A stretch of 64,000 nucleotides of DNA, taken from Amycolatopsis sp. CA-126428 (lineage in GTDB: Bacteria > Actinomycetota > Actinomycetes > Mycobacteriales > Pseudonocardiaceae). The stretch is from contig NZ_PPHF01000164.1 of assembly GCF_002904335.1 (NCBI RefSeq), forward strand, positions 62,001-126,000, in the 5' to 3' direction. Position numbers and translations under genes: made by a program. This document shows, in pieces, positions 7,194 to 15,848 of the stretch. Numbering within the stretch: the first letter of the stretch is position 1; each line of letters begins with the position of its first letter. The notes under the pieces were generated by a model. The model made no database searches. It saw nothing but the letters and a program-made list of their open reading frames with translations, and was not told the DNA's origin.

Positions 7194-8882
7194 TCAGCTG
7201 ACGGGCGCCATCCGCGGGTCGGGCAGGCGGGGGCCCTCCGGCGTGGCCGGGCCGGTGGACCGGCCGGTGAGGAAGGCGCGCCGGGTGCGGGCGAAACCGT
7301 GGCGGTCGTCGAAGATGTCGTGGCTCATTTCGGCGAGCTCCCTGATCCGGTAGGTCTCCAGGGGCCTGCGGTGTTCGTCGGCTTCCCGGGTCGCCCGTTT
7401 CCGGTCGAGCAGGGCGCGCGCGTGCCCGCCGGCGGCGAGTTCGGTGGCGTAGTCCAGGGCTTCCTCCAGGAAGCCCGCGCGGTCGCCGGCCGCGAGCCGG
7501 TCGACGAGCCCGATCCCGGCCGCGCCGGCGGCGGTGACCGGTCCGCAGTCGGTGGTCAGCCGGTGTGCCTGTGCTTCGCCGACCCGGCGGGGCAGCACGT
7601 AGGTCCAGTACTCCGAGCCGTACAGGCCCATCGTGCGGTAGTGCGGGTTGAGCAGGACGCCGTCGCGGGCGATCACCTTGTCGGCGCCCAAGGCCAGCAT
7701 CGCCCCGCCGGCACCGGCGTCGCCGGCGAGCGCGGAGACCACGAGCTGATCGGTGCCGGCGATGATCTCCCGGCAGAGGTCGTCGATCGCGGTGATGTTC
7801 CGCCAGGCTTCCGCCGCGGGATCCGGGTGGGCGTCGATGACACCCAGGTGCAGGCCGTGGGAGAACACCTCGCCGCCGGCCAGGACCAGGACGGTGGTGT
7901 CCTGCGCGGCGGCGTGGCGCACGGCCGCGGCCAGCCGCCGGCACTGGGTGGTGGACATCGCACCGTTGTAGAACGCGAAGTCCACCAAGCCGACGTCGCC
8001 CACCCGGCGGTAGCCGATTTCCCCGAGGCCCGGCGGGCCGTCGATCCGGGGGATCTCGCCGAGTCGGTCCTCGAGAGCGAGAACCGCGGGCAGCTTGACC
8101 GTCGTGCCGGGGGCCTCGGGCGCCAGCCGCCGCGCGTGCCCGATCCACAGGGCGCCGTCGCCGGTCCGGACCAGCACGGCACCCTGCCGCCGTCCGGCGA
8201 TGGTGCCGGGTTCGCCGGGGGAAGCGTCCCCGGGCCGGGCGTCGAACACCGCGACCGGCACCCCGGCCAGCTCGGTGTGCACCCCGGGACGGCCGTCCGC
8301 GGCGCGAATGCGACGCAGGATGTGGCCGGCCGGGTCACCCCAGGAGAAGGCCCGGTCGGCCTGCCGGACCAGGGGACGGACCGTGCCCGCCCGGCGGTCC
8401 TGGCGACGCGGGGTGAACCCGGGGTCTTCGGCCTTGGTCACGACCTCGCCGATCAGGCTCAGCGCGGCGTCCGACACCTCGGTGTTGTAGAGGCTGCTCT
8501 TGCGCGGCGGATCGGCCGGCATCCGGAACACCCGCGTGCCCCAGACCGGCCCGCCGTCGAGGTCCCCGGTCGCCTGCAGGGCCGTGACGCCCCAGGTGGG
8601 CTCGGCGTCCATGATCGCCCAGTCGAGTGCGGACGGGCCGCGGTCCCCTTCCGGGCCGGGGTGGATGACGATCGTGCGGTAGCGCCGCCAGACCACGTCC
8701 GGCACCCGCCGGCGCAGGAATGGGCACACGATCAATTCGGGCTCGGTGGCCGCGGCCGCCGCGGCGATTTCCCGCGAATCGCGCACGATCCGGACGGTGA
8801 CGCGGTGGCCGCGGGCGCACAGGTCCAGCCAAGCGCGCTGACTGAGTCCGTTGAACGCCGAGCACAACAGCAGGATTTTCAA
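7194..8882 (-). CDS. hypX: HypX-like formyltransferase/enoyl-CoA hydratase fusion
   Basis: 562 residues. The start is a TTG at 8882, chosen because GGAGG lies just upstream and the product opens with the fold-consistent KILLLCSAFN; no ATG or GTG fits. The first 270 or so residues are a formyl-transferase domain (HPGPEGDRGPSALDWAI around residue 75). The rest is a crotonase fold (VDFAFYNGAMSTTQCRRL, GEVFSHGLHLG, GGAMLALGAD). This architecture is that of HypX/HoxX, which in aerobic bacteria makes the CO ligand of NiFe-hydrogenase from formyl-tetrahydrofolate. No hydrogenase or hyp gene is present here, so the copy may serve a distant hydrogenase or have another formyl/CoA chemistry. It faces away from the SARP regulator across a 740-bp gap. 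Confidence 0.75.
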   Translation of the reverse strand: MKILLLCSAFNGLSQRAWLDLCARGHRVTVRIVRDSREIAAAAAATEPELIVCPFLRRRVPDVVWRRYRTIVIHPGPEGDRGPSALDWAIMDAEPTWGVTALQATGDLDGGPVWGTRVFRMPADPPRKSSLYNTEVSDAALSLIGEVVTKAEDPGFTPRRQDRRAGTVRPLVRQADRAFSWGDPAGHILRRIRAADGRPGVHTELAGVPVAVFDARPGDASPGEPGTIAGRRQGAVLVRTGDGALWIGHARRLAPEAPGTTVKLPAVLALEDRLGEIPRIDGPPGLGEIGYRRVGDVGLVDFAFYNGAMSTTQCRRLAAAVRHAAAQDTTVLVLAGGEVFSHGLHLGVIDAHPDPAAEAWRNITAIDDLCREIIAGTDQLVVSALAGDAGAGGAMLALGADKVIARDGVLLNPHYRTMGLYGSEYWTYVLPRRVGEAQAHRLTTDCGPVTAAGAAGIGLVDRLAAGDRAGFLEEALDYATELAAGGHARALLDRKRATREADEHRRPLETYRIRELAEMSHDIFDDRHGFARTRRAFLTGRSTGPATPEGPRLPDPRMAPVS

Positions 8883-9624
8883 CGGGCCTCCGCTCGTTGA
8901 CGCTTTTGATGAAGGGCGACAAGACGACCGATTGACGTTACCCGAAGCACGGTCGGCTGCGACGCGGCCAACGGGGTAACCGCATTCGGCCAACCGGGCC
9001 GTTCGGGCGGCGCTCGATATCCCGCCGTTCATTGAGTTCGTGGATCTCCGTTTGAAACAATCCATTATGGCGGGGGTCCGGAGATATTTCTTCGGGAAAT
9101 GGTGGACGCCCTCCTTGAACCGGTCAAAGTGGACAATCAGTGGCCGTGTCCGGTCGCTGTCTCCGCCGCCGATCCCCGCGGTGCCCGACAGCCCGACGTC
9201 GGGAGGTTGCGCGAACCGGGGAACGACCTTATCTTTCGGCCAAGCGCGAAACGTTTTCAGCGTGGTTGACGGTGCTCGAGCGCCGCTGGCAGCGTTTTTG
9301 GTACTGGGCCGAACTTTTCTGGGGAAGGCGGACGCCCGCATGACGAACCACTGTGGACCGGAAACCGCAGGACCTCCGATCGCCCGGGGACACGGGTGAC
9401 CGCCGGCTGAGTTTCCGGCCGCGCCGGACGCCTTCTGAGGCTCTCGGCTGAGCTCACTCCACCGGCGGCGACGCCGCCCGGTTCGACCACGCCGGCGCGC
9501 GCCGCCACCGGGCGGTGCCCCGGACCGCGGTTCGGGCTGCGCGCGAAGTGCCCGTGCCGGACTCCGCCCGGCTCGGGCCACTCCCGGGTGGTCGTCACAC
9601 GATCTCGAAAGGTTCGGGCAGGGG
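8883..9624. other. Long intergenic region between hypX-like gene and SARP gene
   Basis: 742 bases with no convincing gene. Base composition is more AT-rich around 9000-9300 than in flanking genes, as expected of a control region serving both divergent genes. A rightward frame at 9040-9399 has no ribosome site and no recognisable product. No hairpin followed by a T tract and no clear -35/-10 pair could be defended. Confidence 0.4.
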
Positions 9625-12495
9625 ATGCTGGAAGCCACTGTCCTCGGTCCCGTCGGCGCGCGGGTCCACGGAACACCGGTCCCGGTCAAGGGACGGCTGG
9701 GACGCACGGTCCTCGCCGTGCTGGCGCTGGCCTGCCGGCAGCCGGTGTCGGTGGAACGGCTGATCGACGCCCTGTGGGGCGAGCTGCCACCGGCCACCGC
9801 GCGGACCCAGGTGCACATCCAGGTGTCCAAGCTCCGTGCCGCGCTCGACCGGGCGGGCGCCGCCGGCGCCGTGGTCACCGTCGCGAGCGGGTACCTGCTG
9901 GACTGCCTCGTCGACGTCGACGAGGTGCGGCGGCTGCTCAGCACGGCGCGGGCGGCCGGGGATCCCGCGGACGCGGCCGGCCTGCTGCGGTCCGCGCTCG
10001 ACCGGTGGGCCGGGACACCACTGGGCGGGGTGACGCCGTACCTGGCCGGTGCGGAGCTGCTCCGGCTGGACGAGCTGCGGATGTGCCTGGTCGAGGAGTG
10101 GATCGACGCGGAGCTCGCGTGCGGGCGGGCCGCGCGGCTGCTGCCCGAGCTGAGCGCGCTGGTGCAAGCGCACCCGCTGCGCGAGGGCCTGCACCACCGG
10201 CGGATGCTGGCCCTGCACCGCGCCGGGCGGCGGGCCGACGCGCTGGCGGCGTTCCACGAGGCCCGGCGCGTGCTGCGGGACGAACTGGGCGTGGATCCGT
10301 CCCCGGAACTGCTGGCGCTGGAGGGGGAGATCCTCGCCGTCGGAACGCCTCCGGCGGCGGCCGTGGTGCCCGCCCAGCTGCCGCCGCGGACCGCCGGGTT
10401 CGCCGGGCGCGCGGCGGAGTCGGCCGCGATCAGGGCGGCGGTGACGCGCCGGACCGACGCGCCACCGCTGGTGCTGGTCACCGGGATGCCCGGGATCGGC
10501 AAGACCGCGCTGGCCGTGCACGCGGGCGCGGCGTCGGGGCACGCCTACCCCGACGGGCAGCTCTACGCCGACCTGCGGGGCGCCGATGCCCGGCCGGCCG
10601 CGCCGCACGACATCCTGGGCGGCTTCCTCCGCGCGCTCGGCGTGCCGGCGCGGTCGATGCCGGCCACCGTCGAGGAGCGCACGGCCGAGTTCCGCAGCCG
10701 CACGGCGGGCAAGCGGGTGCTCGTGTTGCTCGACAACGCCGCCACCGCCGGGCAGATCGAGCCGCTCCTGGCCGCCGATCCGGCCTGCGCCACCATCGTG
10801 ACCAGCAGGTCCGTGCTGCCCGAGGTCGAGTCGGCGGTCCGGGTGCCGCTCGGGCCGCTGCCGGACCAGGTGGCCGGGACCGTGCTGGCGAACGTCGCGG
10901 GCGCGGCCCGGCTGGACGACGGTGACGGCGACGGCACGGTCGCCACGGTGATCGAGGCGTGCGGGGGCGTGCCGCTCGCGTTGCGGATCGCCGGGGCGCA
11001 GCTCGCCGCGTACCCCAAGCTCAGCGTGGCGGAGCTGGCCGCGCGGCTGTCCGACGAGTCGCGGCGGATGCGGGAGCTGGTGGCCGGGCAGCGCAGCGTG
11101 CGGGACAGTCTCGACACCAGCTTCCGGTTGCTGGACCGGGAAACGCGGGCCGCGATGCTGGCGCTGGCGGCGATCGGATCGGCCACGTTCACCGGCTGGC
11201 CGCTCGCGCCCGTGCTCGACGTACCGCTCGCCCGCACCGAGGAGGTGCTGGCGCACCTGTGCGCGATGAACCTGCTCGACCAGGCCGGCCCGGGGCGCGA
11301 CGGCGTGCCCCGCTACCGGATGCACGACCTCGTGCGGGCCTACTGCCGGACGGTCGGCCCGTCGCTCGACGCGGGCCCCCTGAACCGGCTGGCCGGCTGG
11401 GCGGTCGCGCTGACCCGGCACGCCTACGAGGGCATTTTGGGCGCCCCGGTCGGCTACACCGTGCTCGCCGAGACCGCCGCGCCGCTGGGCCGGGACGTGC
11501 TGGGGCACGTGGTGAAGGAGCCGCTGTCGTGGGTGGGCGCGGACGTCGACGTCCTGCTCGCCGTGTTCGCCCTCGCCGTGCGTGGCGGTCTGCTCCGGCC
11601 CGCGGCGGCGCTGCTGCTGGTGCTGCGGGCGCCGCTCGTGCGGCTCGACCTCTCCGACCACGGCGCCCGGGCGGCCGCGCGGCTGACGGCCGTGGGCGGC
11701 CCGGACCCGGTGGTGCGGGTGACCGCGGCGCTGGTCACGGCGACCGCGCGGATGCACCGCAGCCGGTACGCCGACGTCGTCGCCATCCTGAACGAGGTGC
11801 CGCTGCGAGACGTCGACTTCGCGCTGCGGGCGGAGGTGCTGACCAAGCTGGGTGACGCGTACGAGCGGTGCGGGGACTGGCACCGCGCGATCACCGCCGT
11901 GCGCGAGGCGGTCGGGTGCTTCCGGAAGTCCGGTAACCTGGCGGGCATGTCGGGCTGCCACGGCACGCTGGCCGCCCTGTACCGGGACCACCTCGGCGAC
12001 CTCGGCGCGGCGCGGGTGCACGGCGCGAAGGCCTTGCGGCTGGCCGACGCCGCGGGCGACTGGAAGACCCGCGCCCAGGTGCGGCTCGTGGCCGTGCGCA
12101 CGGCACTGGCCTGCGGCGACGCGGCGACCGCGGTCGGCCTCGCCGGGCAGGCCCGCGGCCTGGCGGAACAGCACGGCGACCCGATCGGCTGGACCTGGTG
12201 CCTGGCCGCGGAAGCCGACGCCCACCGCGCGAACGGCGACCTGCTCGCCGCCCGGAGATGCGCCGACCGCGCGCTGGGCCTGGCCCGCCGGACCCGCCGT
12301 CCGGACGCCGAGTCGGCCGCGCTGCTCGCGCTGGCCTCGATCGAGCTGGCCGCCGGTGACCGGGCCGCTGCTCGGCGTCTCGCCGACGCGGCTCTGCGTT
12401 TGCAGGATCGGTTCGACAGTCCGGTGGAGCGGGTGGGTGTGGAGCGGGTGCTGGCGGAGATCGGTGGTCAGTTGCCGTCGGGTGCGGCGCGGTGA
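9625..12495 (+). CDS. SARP/AfsR-type pathway regulator with NB-ARC and TPR regions
   Basis: 956 residues. In order: OmpR-type winged helix (about 1-95, with RLGRTVLAVLALACRQPVS), bacterial transcriptional activation domain (about 96-245, ending LRDELGVDPSPELLALE), NB-ARC ATPase (about 255-560; P-loop GMPGIGKTAL near 290 and LLDNAA Walker B), then helical TPR-like repeats to about 950. Such large SARPs activate antibiotic and peptide clusters by binding heptamer direct repeats with 11-bp period overlapping the -35 region. Its 3' end overlaps the convergent S26 peptidase gene by 28 bases, and a fitting heptamer pair lies upstream of the peptide precursor gene. The obvious inference is that it switches on the peptide operon at 12468-15986. 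Confidence 0.85.
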   Translation: MLEATVLGPVGARVHGTPVPVKGRLGRTVLAVLALACRQPVSVERLIDALWGELPPATARTQVHIQVSKLRAALDRAGAAGAVVTVASGYLLDCLVDVDEVRRLLSTARAAGDPADAAGLLRSALDRWAGTPLGGVTPYLAGAELLRLDELRMCLVEEWIDAELACGRAARLLPELSALVQAHPLREGLHHRRMLALHRAGRRADALAAFHEARRVLRDELGVDPSPELLALEGEILAVGTPPAAAVVPAQLPPRTAGFAGRAAESAAIRAAVTRRTDAPPLVLVTGMPGIGKTALAVHAGAASGHAYPDGQLYADLRGADARPAAPHDILGGFLRALGVPARSMPATVEERTAEFRSRTAGKRVLVLLDNAATAGQIEPLLAADPACATIVTSRSVLPEVESAVRVPLGPLPDQVAGTVLANVAGAARLDDGDGDGTVATVIEACGGVPLALRIAGAQLAAYPKLSVAELAARLSDESRRMRELVAGQRSVRDSLDTSFRLLDRETRAAMLALAAIGSATFTGWPLAPVLDVPLARTEEVLAHLCAMNLLDQAGPGRDGVPRYRMHDLVRAYCRTVGPSLDAGPLNRLAGWAVALTRHAYEGILGAPVGYTVLAETAAPLGRDVLGHVVKEPLSWVGADVDVLLAVFALAVRGGLLRPAAALLLVLRAPLVRLDLSDHGARAAARLTAVGGPDPVVRVTAALVTATARMHRSRYADVVAILNEVPLRDVDFALRAEVLTKLGDAYERCGDWHRAITAVREAVGCFRKSGNLAGMSGCHGTLAALYRDHLGDLGAARVHGAKALRLADAAGDWKTRAQVRLVAVRTALACGDAATAVGLAGQARGLAEQHGDPIGWTWCLAAEADAHRANGDLLAARRCADRALGLARRTRRPDAESAALLALASIELAAGDRAAARRLADAALRLQDRFDSPVERVGVERVLAEIGGQLPSGAAR

Positions 12496-12941
12496 GGGAC
12501 GGCGCCGGCGACGGTGGTGAGGTCGATGTAGCCGAGCTGGCGGGAATCCTCGCTGTGGCCGGTGTTGTCGCCGACGACCACCACGCGCCCGGGCGGGACG
12601 ACGAGGTGGTCCGTCTCCAGCCAGGCGGGGACCGGGTCGCCGGCGACCGCGGCGATCCGCTTGATGCGCCAAGCGACATCGGTCGCGGTGACATCCGGGG
12701 CTTCGCCCCGGGCCGGGGGCTCCGCCACCCGGACCCCCGAAAGAGATGCGTGGGAGCGCGGCCGGAAGACGATCACGTCCCCGACGCGGTAGTGGTGCCG
12801 CCGGGTCGCGACGACCCGCTCGCCGTCGTGGAAGGTCGGGGACATGCTGTGGCCCCAGACGCGGGCCACCACATACCGGCGGCGCAGGAGAACCAGCAGG
12901 ACCAGCAGGACCACCACCACGACCGCCGTGAGCGCGGCCAT
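12468..12941 (-). CDS. Dedicated S26-family signal peptidase
   Basis: 157 residues. A single N-terminal membrane anchor (about 2-22, nearly all Val and Leu) precedes a small S26 catalytic domain. This has the Ser motif GHSMSPTF (about 30), the general-base Lys region WRIKRIAAVAGD (about 92), and the closing GDNTGHSEDSRQLGYI box (about 123). It starts at ATG 12941, sharing one base with the stop of the ABC transporter gene, so it is the last gene of the peptide operon. The exporter has no C39 peptidase domain, and the precursor carries an Ala-Gly-Ala site, so this enzyme is the likely leader peptidase acting outside the membrane. General housekeeping secretion is less likely given its location. 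Confidence 0.85.
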   Translation of the reverse strand: MAALTAVVVVVLLVLLVLLRRRYVVARVWGHSMSPTFHDGERVVATRRHHYRVGDVIVFRPRSHASLSGVRVAEPPARGEAPDVTATDVAWRIKRIAAVAGDPVPAWLETDHLVVPPGRVVVVGDNTGHSEDSRQLGYIDLTTVAGAVPHRAAPDGN

Positions 12942-14746
12942 CACGCCTCCGCCATCGCATATCCCTTGGCCTGCAGAGAGAACAGGCGGGCGTACTCGCC
13001 GCCCGCGGTGAGGAGCTCGTCGTGGGTGCCCTGTTCGAGCACCCGGCCGCCGCCGAGGACGACGATCCGGTCCGCGCCGCGCAGGGCGGACAGGCGGTGG
13101 GAGATCAGCACGCTCGTCCGGCCGGCCCGGTGCGCGCGCAGTGCCTCGTGGGTCCGGGCTTCGGCGTCGGCGTCCATGCCGGAGCTGGGTTCGTCGAGGA
13201 TGAGCAGGTCGGCTTCGTCGCGCATGAGCGAGCGGGCCAGCGCGACCCGCTGCCACTGCCCGCCGGACAGCGCCGCCCCGGCCTTGTCGTCGACGTCCAG
13301 GAAGGCCCGGGACAGCAGGGTTTCGTAGCCGCGCGGCAACGCCGACAGCGCCGGGTCGATCTCGGCCAGGCGGGCCGCCGCGCGAACGCGGTCGAGATCG
13401 CCGAGACGGCCGACGTCGCCGATGCCGATGTTGTCGGCCGCGGTCAGGTCGTAGCTGGTGAAGTCCTGGAAGGTGGCACCGAGGCGGGCCCGCAACGCGG
13501 CCGGGTCGCAGGTGCGGATGTCCACGCCGTCCCAGAGGATCCGGCCGCGGTCGGGGTCGTAGAAGCGGCACAGCAGCTTCACGAGCGTCGACTTGCCCGC
13601 GCCGTTCACCCCGACCAGCCCGACCGCGGCACCGGCGGGGATGACCAGGTCGACCCCGCGCAGCACCCACGGGCCGGCCGCGTCGTACCGGAACCACACG
13701 TCCCGCAGTTCGATGCCGGTCGTCAGCGCGGGCACGGCGGCCGTCCCGGAGACCAGGTCGGGTTCGGTCGTGACGACGTCGAGGTAGTGCCGGAACAAGC
13801 CGAGCGAGCCGCCGGCCCGGCCGAGCTGGCCCAGCAGCGCGCCCACCGGCGACTGGATGCCGGCCACCGCGGCGGTGAAGAGGGTGACGTCGCCGATGGA
13901 CAGCGACCCGCGGGCGGCGCCGGTCGCGGCGACCACGAGGGCGATGCCGGCCACCACCGCCGACACGACCGCGGCGGCGATCCCGGCGACGGCGATCCGG
14001 CGCTGCATGGCGCATTCACCGGCCGTGGCGGTCCGGACGGCGGTCACCATGCGCGACCGGAACAGGTCCGCCAGGCCGAAGAGCCGGGTCTCCTTCGCCG
14101 CGCGGATGTCCGAGCACAGCGAGCGGAACAGGAACCGCTGGCGCTGGGTGGCCATCATCGCCTCGGCCTCCCGCGCGCGCAGGCGGGACAGCGTCAGCTG
14201 GGAGATCGCCGCCGCCGCCAGTGACGCGGCGAGCAGCCCGGCCATCGGCGGCCACACGAGCAGGACCGCGCCACCGAACCCGAGCACGGCGACCAGGGTG
14301 CGCACCGACTCGACCGTCAGGGCCAGCACCGCGGGCGCCGCCTCCTGCGCCCCCTGCTCGGCCAGCCGCACCCGGTCCAGGAACGCCGGGTCTTCGAGCC
14401 GGCGCAGCCCGGGGAGCGCGCCGACCGCCCCGACCAGGCGGTCCTCCGCCTCGATCGCGGACTTGGCCCGCACGATCGCGGTGCAGTAGGAGGCGACGGC
14501 GGTGATCGCCGCCGCGACGGCGAGGCCGGCGGCCGAGCCGATGGCCAGCAGCACGATCAGGTCCCGGTCCGGGCCACCACCGTCCCGGCCGCCGGCCAGC
14601 TCGTCGAAGAGCAGCTTTCCCAGCCACGCCGACACCGCCGGCACGGCCGAGGCGAGCACCGCCAGCGCGACCGAGCCGCCGGTGGCCACCCGGGACGCGC
14701 GCCAGGCGATGCCGAACGCGGGGCCCGCCGCCCGGAACAGGTTCAT
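12941..14746 (-). CDS. ABC exporter, fused membrane and ATPase domains
   Basis: 601 residues. The first 320 or so residues form a six-helix ABC-type membrane domain (hydrophobic stretches near 20-45, 65-90, 140-180 and 255-310). The C-terminal ATPase has Walker A GVNGAGKST (about 385), a Q-loop in TFQDFTSYDL, signature LSGGQWQRVALAR, Walker B LLILDEPSSGMD and the switch His in LISHRLSA. It works as a homodimer in the cytoplasmic membrane, exporting a peptide or small molecule. No peptidase domain precedes the membrane part, so leader cleavage must be separate; the next gene supplies an S26 peptidase. Its start overlaps the thioredoxin-like gene stop by four bases. The cargo is inferred to be the Cys-rich peptide encoded at 15849. 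Confidence 0.85.
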   Translation of the reverse strand: MNLFRAAGPAFGIAWRASRVATGGSVALAVLASAVPAVSAWLGKLLFDELAGGRDGGGPDRDLIVLLAIGSAAGLAVAAAITAVASYCTAIVRAKSAIEAEDRLVGAVGALPGLRRLEDPAFLDRVRLAEQGAQEAAPAVLALTVESVRTLVAVLGFGGAVLLVWPPMAGLLAASLAAAAISQLTLSRLRAREAEAMMATQRQRFLFRSLCSDIRAAKETRLFGLADLFRSRMVTAVRTATAGECAMQRRIAVAGIAAAVVSAVVAGIALVVAATGAARGSLSIGDVTLFTAAVAGIQSPVGALLGQLGRAGGSLGLFRHYLDVVTTEPDLVSGTAAVPALTTGIELRDVWFRYDAAGPWVLRGVDLVIPAGAAVGLVGVNGAGKSTLVKLLCRFYDPDRGRILWDGVDIRTCDPAALRARLGATFQDFTSYDLTAADNIGIGDVGRLGDLDRVRAAARLAEIDPALSALPRGYETLLSRAFLDVDDKAGAALSGGQWQRVALARSLMRDEADLLILDEPSSGMDADAEARTHEALRAHRAGRTSVLISHRLSALRGADRIVVLGGGRVLEQGTHDELLTAGGEYARLFSLQAKGYAMAEA

Positions 14747-15234
14747 CGGACGTGCTGCGGGCGCACGGCGTCGAGGTCGTGGCCGGCGGCGGCGATCCGG
14801 TGGTCCCGGACGCGGACCAGGGTCGGCGTCACGTCGCCCGCGTTGAAGGCGGCCGACACCGGGCTGCGGTCGCCGACGAAGGCGACGCGCACCGCGGAGC
14901 CCAGCCCGGCCGCGTACTCGACGGCCTTGTCCCGGTCACCGCCGTCGATGACGAACGCGACGGTCGGCTCGGTGAGCTGGCCGGCGATGCGCCGGCACGG
15001 CCCGCAGGTCGGCGACAGGAAGGCGACGAGCACGTCGTCCAGTTCGCGGTCGGTGACGGTCCGGCCGTCGGCGTCGGTCACCTCGAACGTCCCGATCTCG
15101 GTGCCCACGGCCGGCAGGTCGGGCGTCACGGGCCGGCGTTGCTCGTTCAGCAGCCGGATGATCGCCGAGGACAGCAGCAGGTTGAGCACCGTCAGCACGG
15201 CCAGCACCGCGACCACGGCCACCAGGAACGACAT
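14743..15234 (-). CDS. MauD/TlpA-like anchored thioredoxin
   Basis: 163 residues starting at ATG 15234. An N-terminal membrane helix (about 2-22, FLVAVVAVLAVLTVLNLLLS) anchors a periplasm-side thioredoxin fold. The redox motif is CGPC in FLSPTCGPCRRI (about 78), and the cis-Pro loop is probably VTPTLVRV. Anchored thioredoxins of this kind paired with MauE are the disulfide-forming partners in methylamine dehydrogenase maturation. Here the next gene upstream is a MauE-like protein, and there is no methylamine dehydrogenase. The pair is therefore assigned to forming or isomerising disulfides in the four-Cys peptide made by this operon. A purely reductive role cannot be excluded. Confidence 0.8.
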   Translation of the reverse strand: MSFLVAVVAVLAVLTVLNLLLSSAIIRLLNEQRRPVTPDLPAVGTEIGTFEVTDADGRTVTDRELDDVLVAFLSPTCGPCRRIAGQLTEPTVAFVIDGGDRDKAVEYAAGLGSAVRVAFVGDRSPVSAAFNAGDVTPTLVRVRDHRIAAAGHDLDAVRPQHVR

Positions 15235-15247
15235 GAGATACCTCTTT

Positions 15248-15781
15248 TCAGCGGTTGGCGGTGCCGGCCCGGCCGACCAGGCCGGCCAGGCTGTCCCAGT
15301 TGATCGCGACGAGGGCGGCGAACGCGCCGACGAGCGCGGCGGCCGCGCCGGTGTCGAGGCCGAGACCGGGTCCCGGCGGCACGGCGAGGGCCGCGGCGGC
15401 CGACCCGGCGAGAAGTGCGTTGCGGACGAGGTGGGCACGGCCGAGAACCGCGCCGGAGCGGCCGAAGCAGCGGCAGGTGACGCGGCGGCCCAGCCGCATC
15501 GAACGGGCGATGGCGGCGCAGAACACGAGCATCACCGCCGTCGCCAGCCCGAGCCCGAGCCGGGAGGTGGGGGAGAACCCGACGAGCACGGCGACGGCCA
15601 GCTCGGCGACAGCCGTCCCGGCGGCGATCGGCAGCCAGCCCACCGGCGACCGGCCGAGCGGCGCCAGCGAATCCGCGAACTCCGCCAGCCGCGCCCGCCC
15701 GGCGAGCTTGCCGACGGCCGCGACCGCGAACACCACCCCGATCAGGACCCGGGCGGCGAGCACGAACTGGGCGCCGATCAT
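15248..15781 (-). CDS. MauE/DoxX-family redox membrane protein
   Basis: 177 residues from ATG 15781, with GAAGGGGG upstream. Four membrane segments can be seen (about 5-25, 50-72, 78-98 and 125-165). A CRCFG motif (about residue 108) follows the third helix; C-x-CFG is typical of MauE and related quinone-linked disulfide generators. MauE proteins pass electrons from a thioredoxin-like partner to the membrane quinone pool so that exported proteins can form disulfides. The partner is the next gene, 13 bases downstream. The placement directly behind the Cys-rich precursor gene, across a 67-base spacer with a strong hairpin, argues for peptide oxidation. Confidence 0.8.
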   Translation of the reverse strand: MIGAQFVLAARVLIGVVFAVAAVGKLAGRARLAEFADSLAPLGRSPVGWLPIAAGTAVAELAVAVLVGFSPTSRLGLGLATAVMLVFCAAIARSMRLGRRVTCRCFGRSGAVLGRAHLVRNALLAGSAAAALAVPPGPGLGLDTGAAAALVGAFAALVAINWDSLAGLVGRAGTANR

Positions 15782-15798
15782 CGTGAACCCCCTTCGGA

Positions 15799-15837
15799 AC
15801 GCCTTTCCCGCCGCAAGGGGCGCGGCGGGAAAGGCGT
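15799..15837 (-). terminator. Hairpin between precursor and maturation genes, likely attenuator
   Basis: A perfect 16-bp stem (15799-15814 pairs with 15822-15837) with a 7-base loop lies between the precursor stop and the MauE-like start. No T tract follows in the transcript direction. In peptide operons such hairpins often stop or stabilise most transcripts after the precursor gene, so that precursor exceeds enzymes. That role is inferred from position. Confidence 0.65.
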
Positions 15838-15848
15838 CGGTGCCGCGG

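Noticed and set aside
7184..7197. CTGATC-TC-GATCAG palindrome spanning both convergent stop codons as terminator
   Set aside because: Only six-bp AT-containing arms with a two-base loop and no T tract; too weak to claim as a terminator.
9040..9399. Possible small rightward gene between hypX-like and SARP genes
   Set aside because: No ribosome site, no recognisable product and no typical codon pattern.
12468..15781. Methylamine utilisation genes, from the MauE and MauD similarity
   Set aside because: No methylamine dehydrogenase subunits or other mau genes; context is an exporter, peptidase and short Cys-rich peptide.
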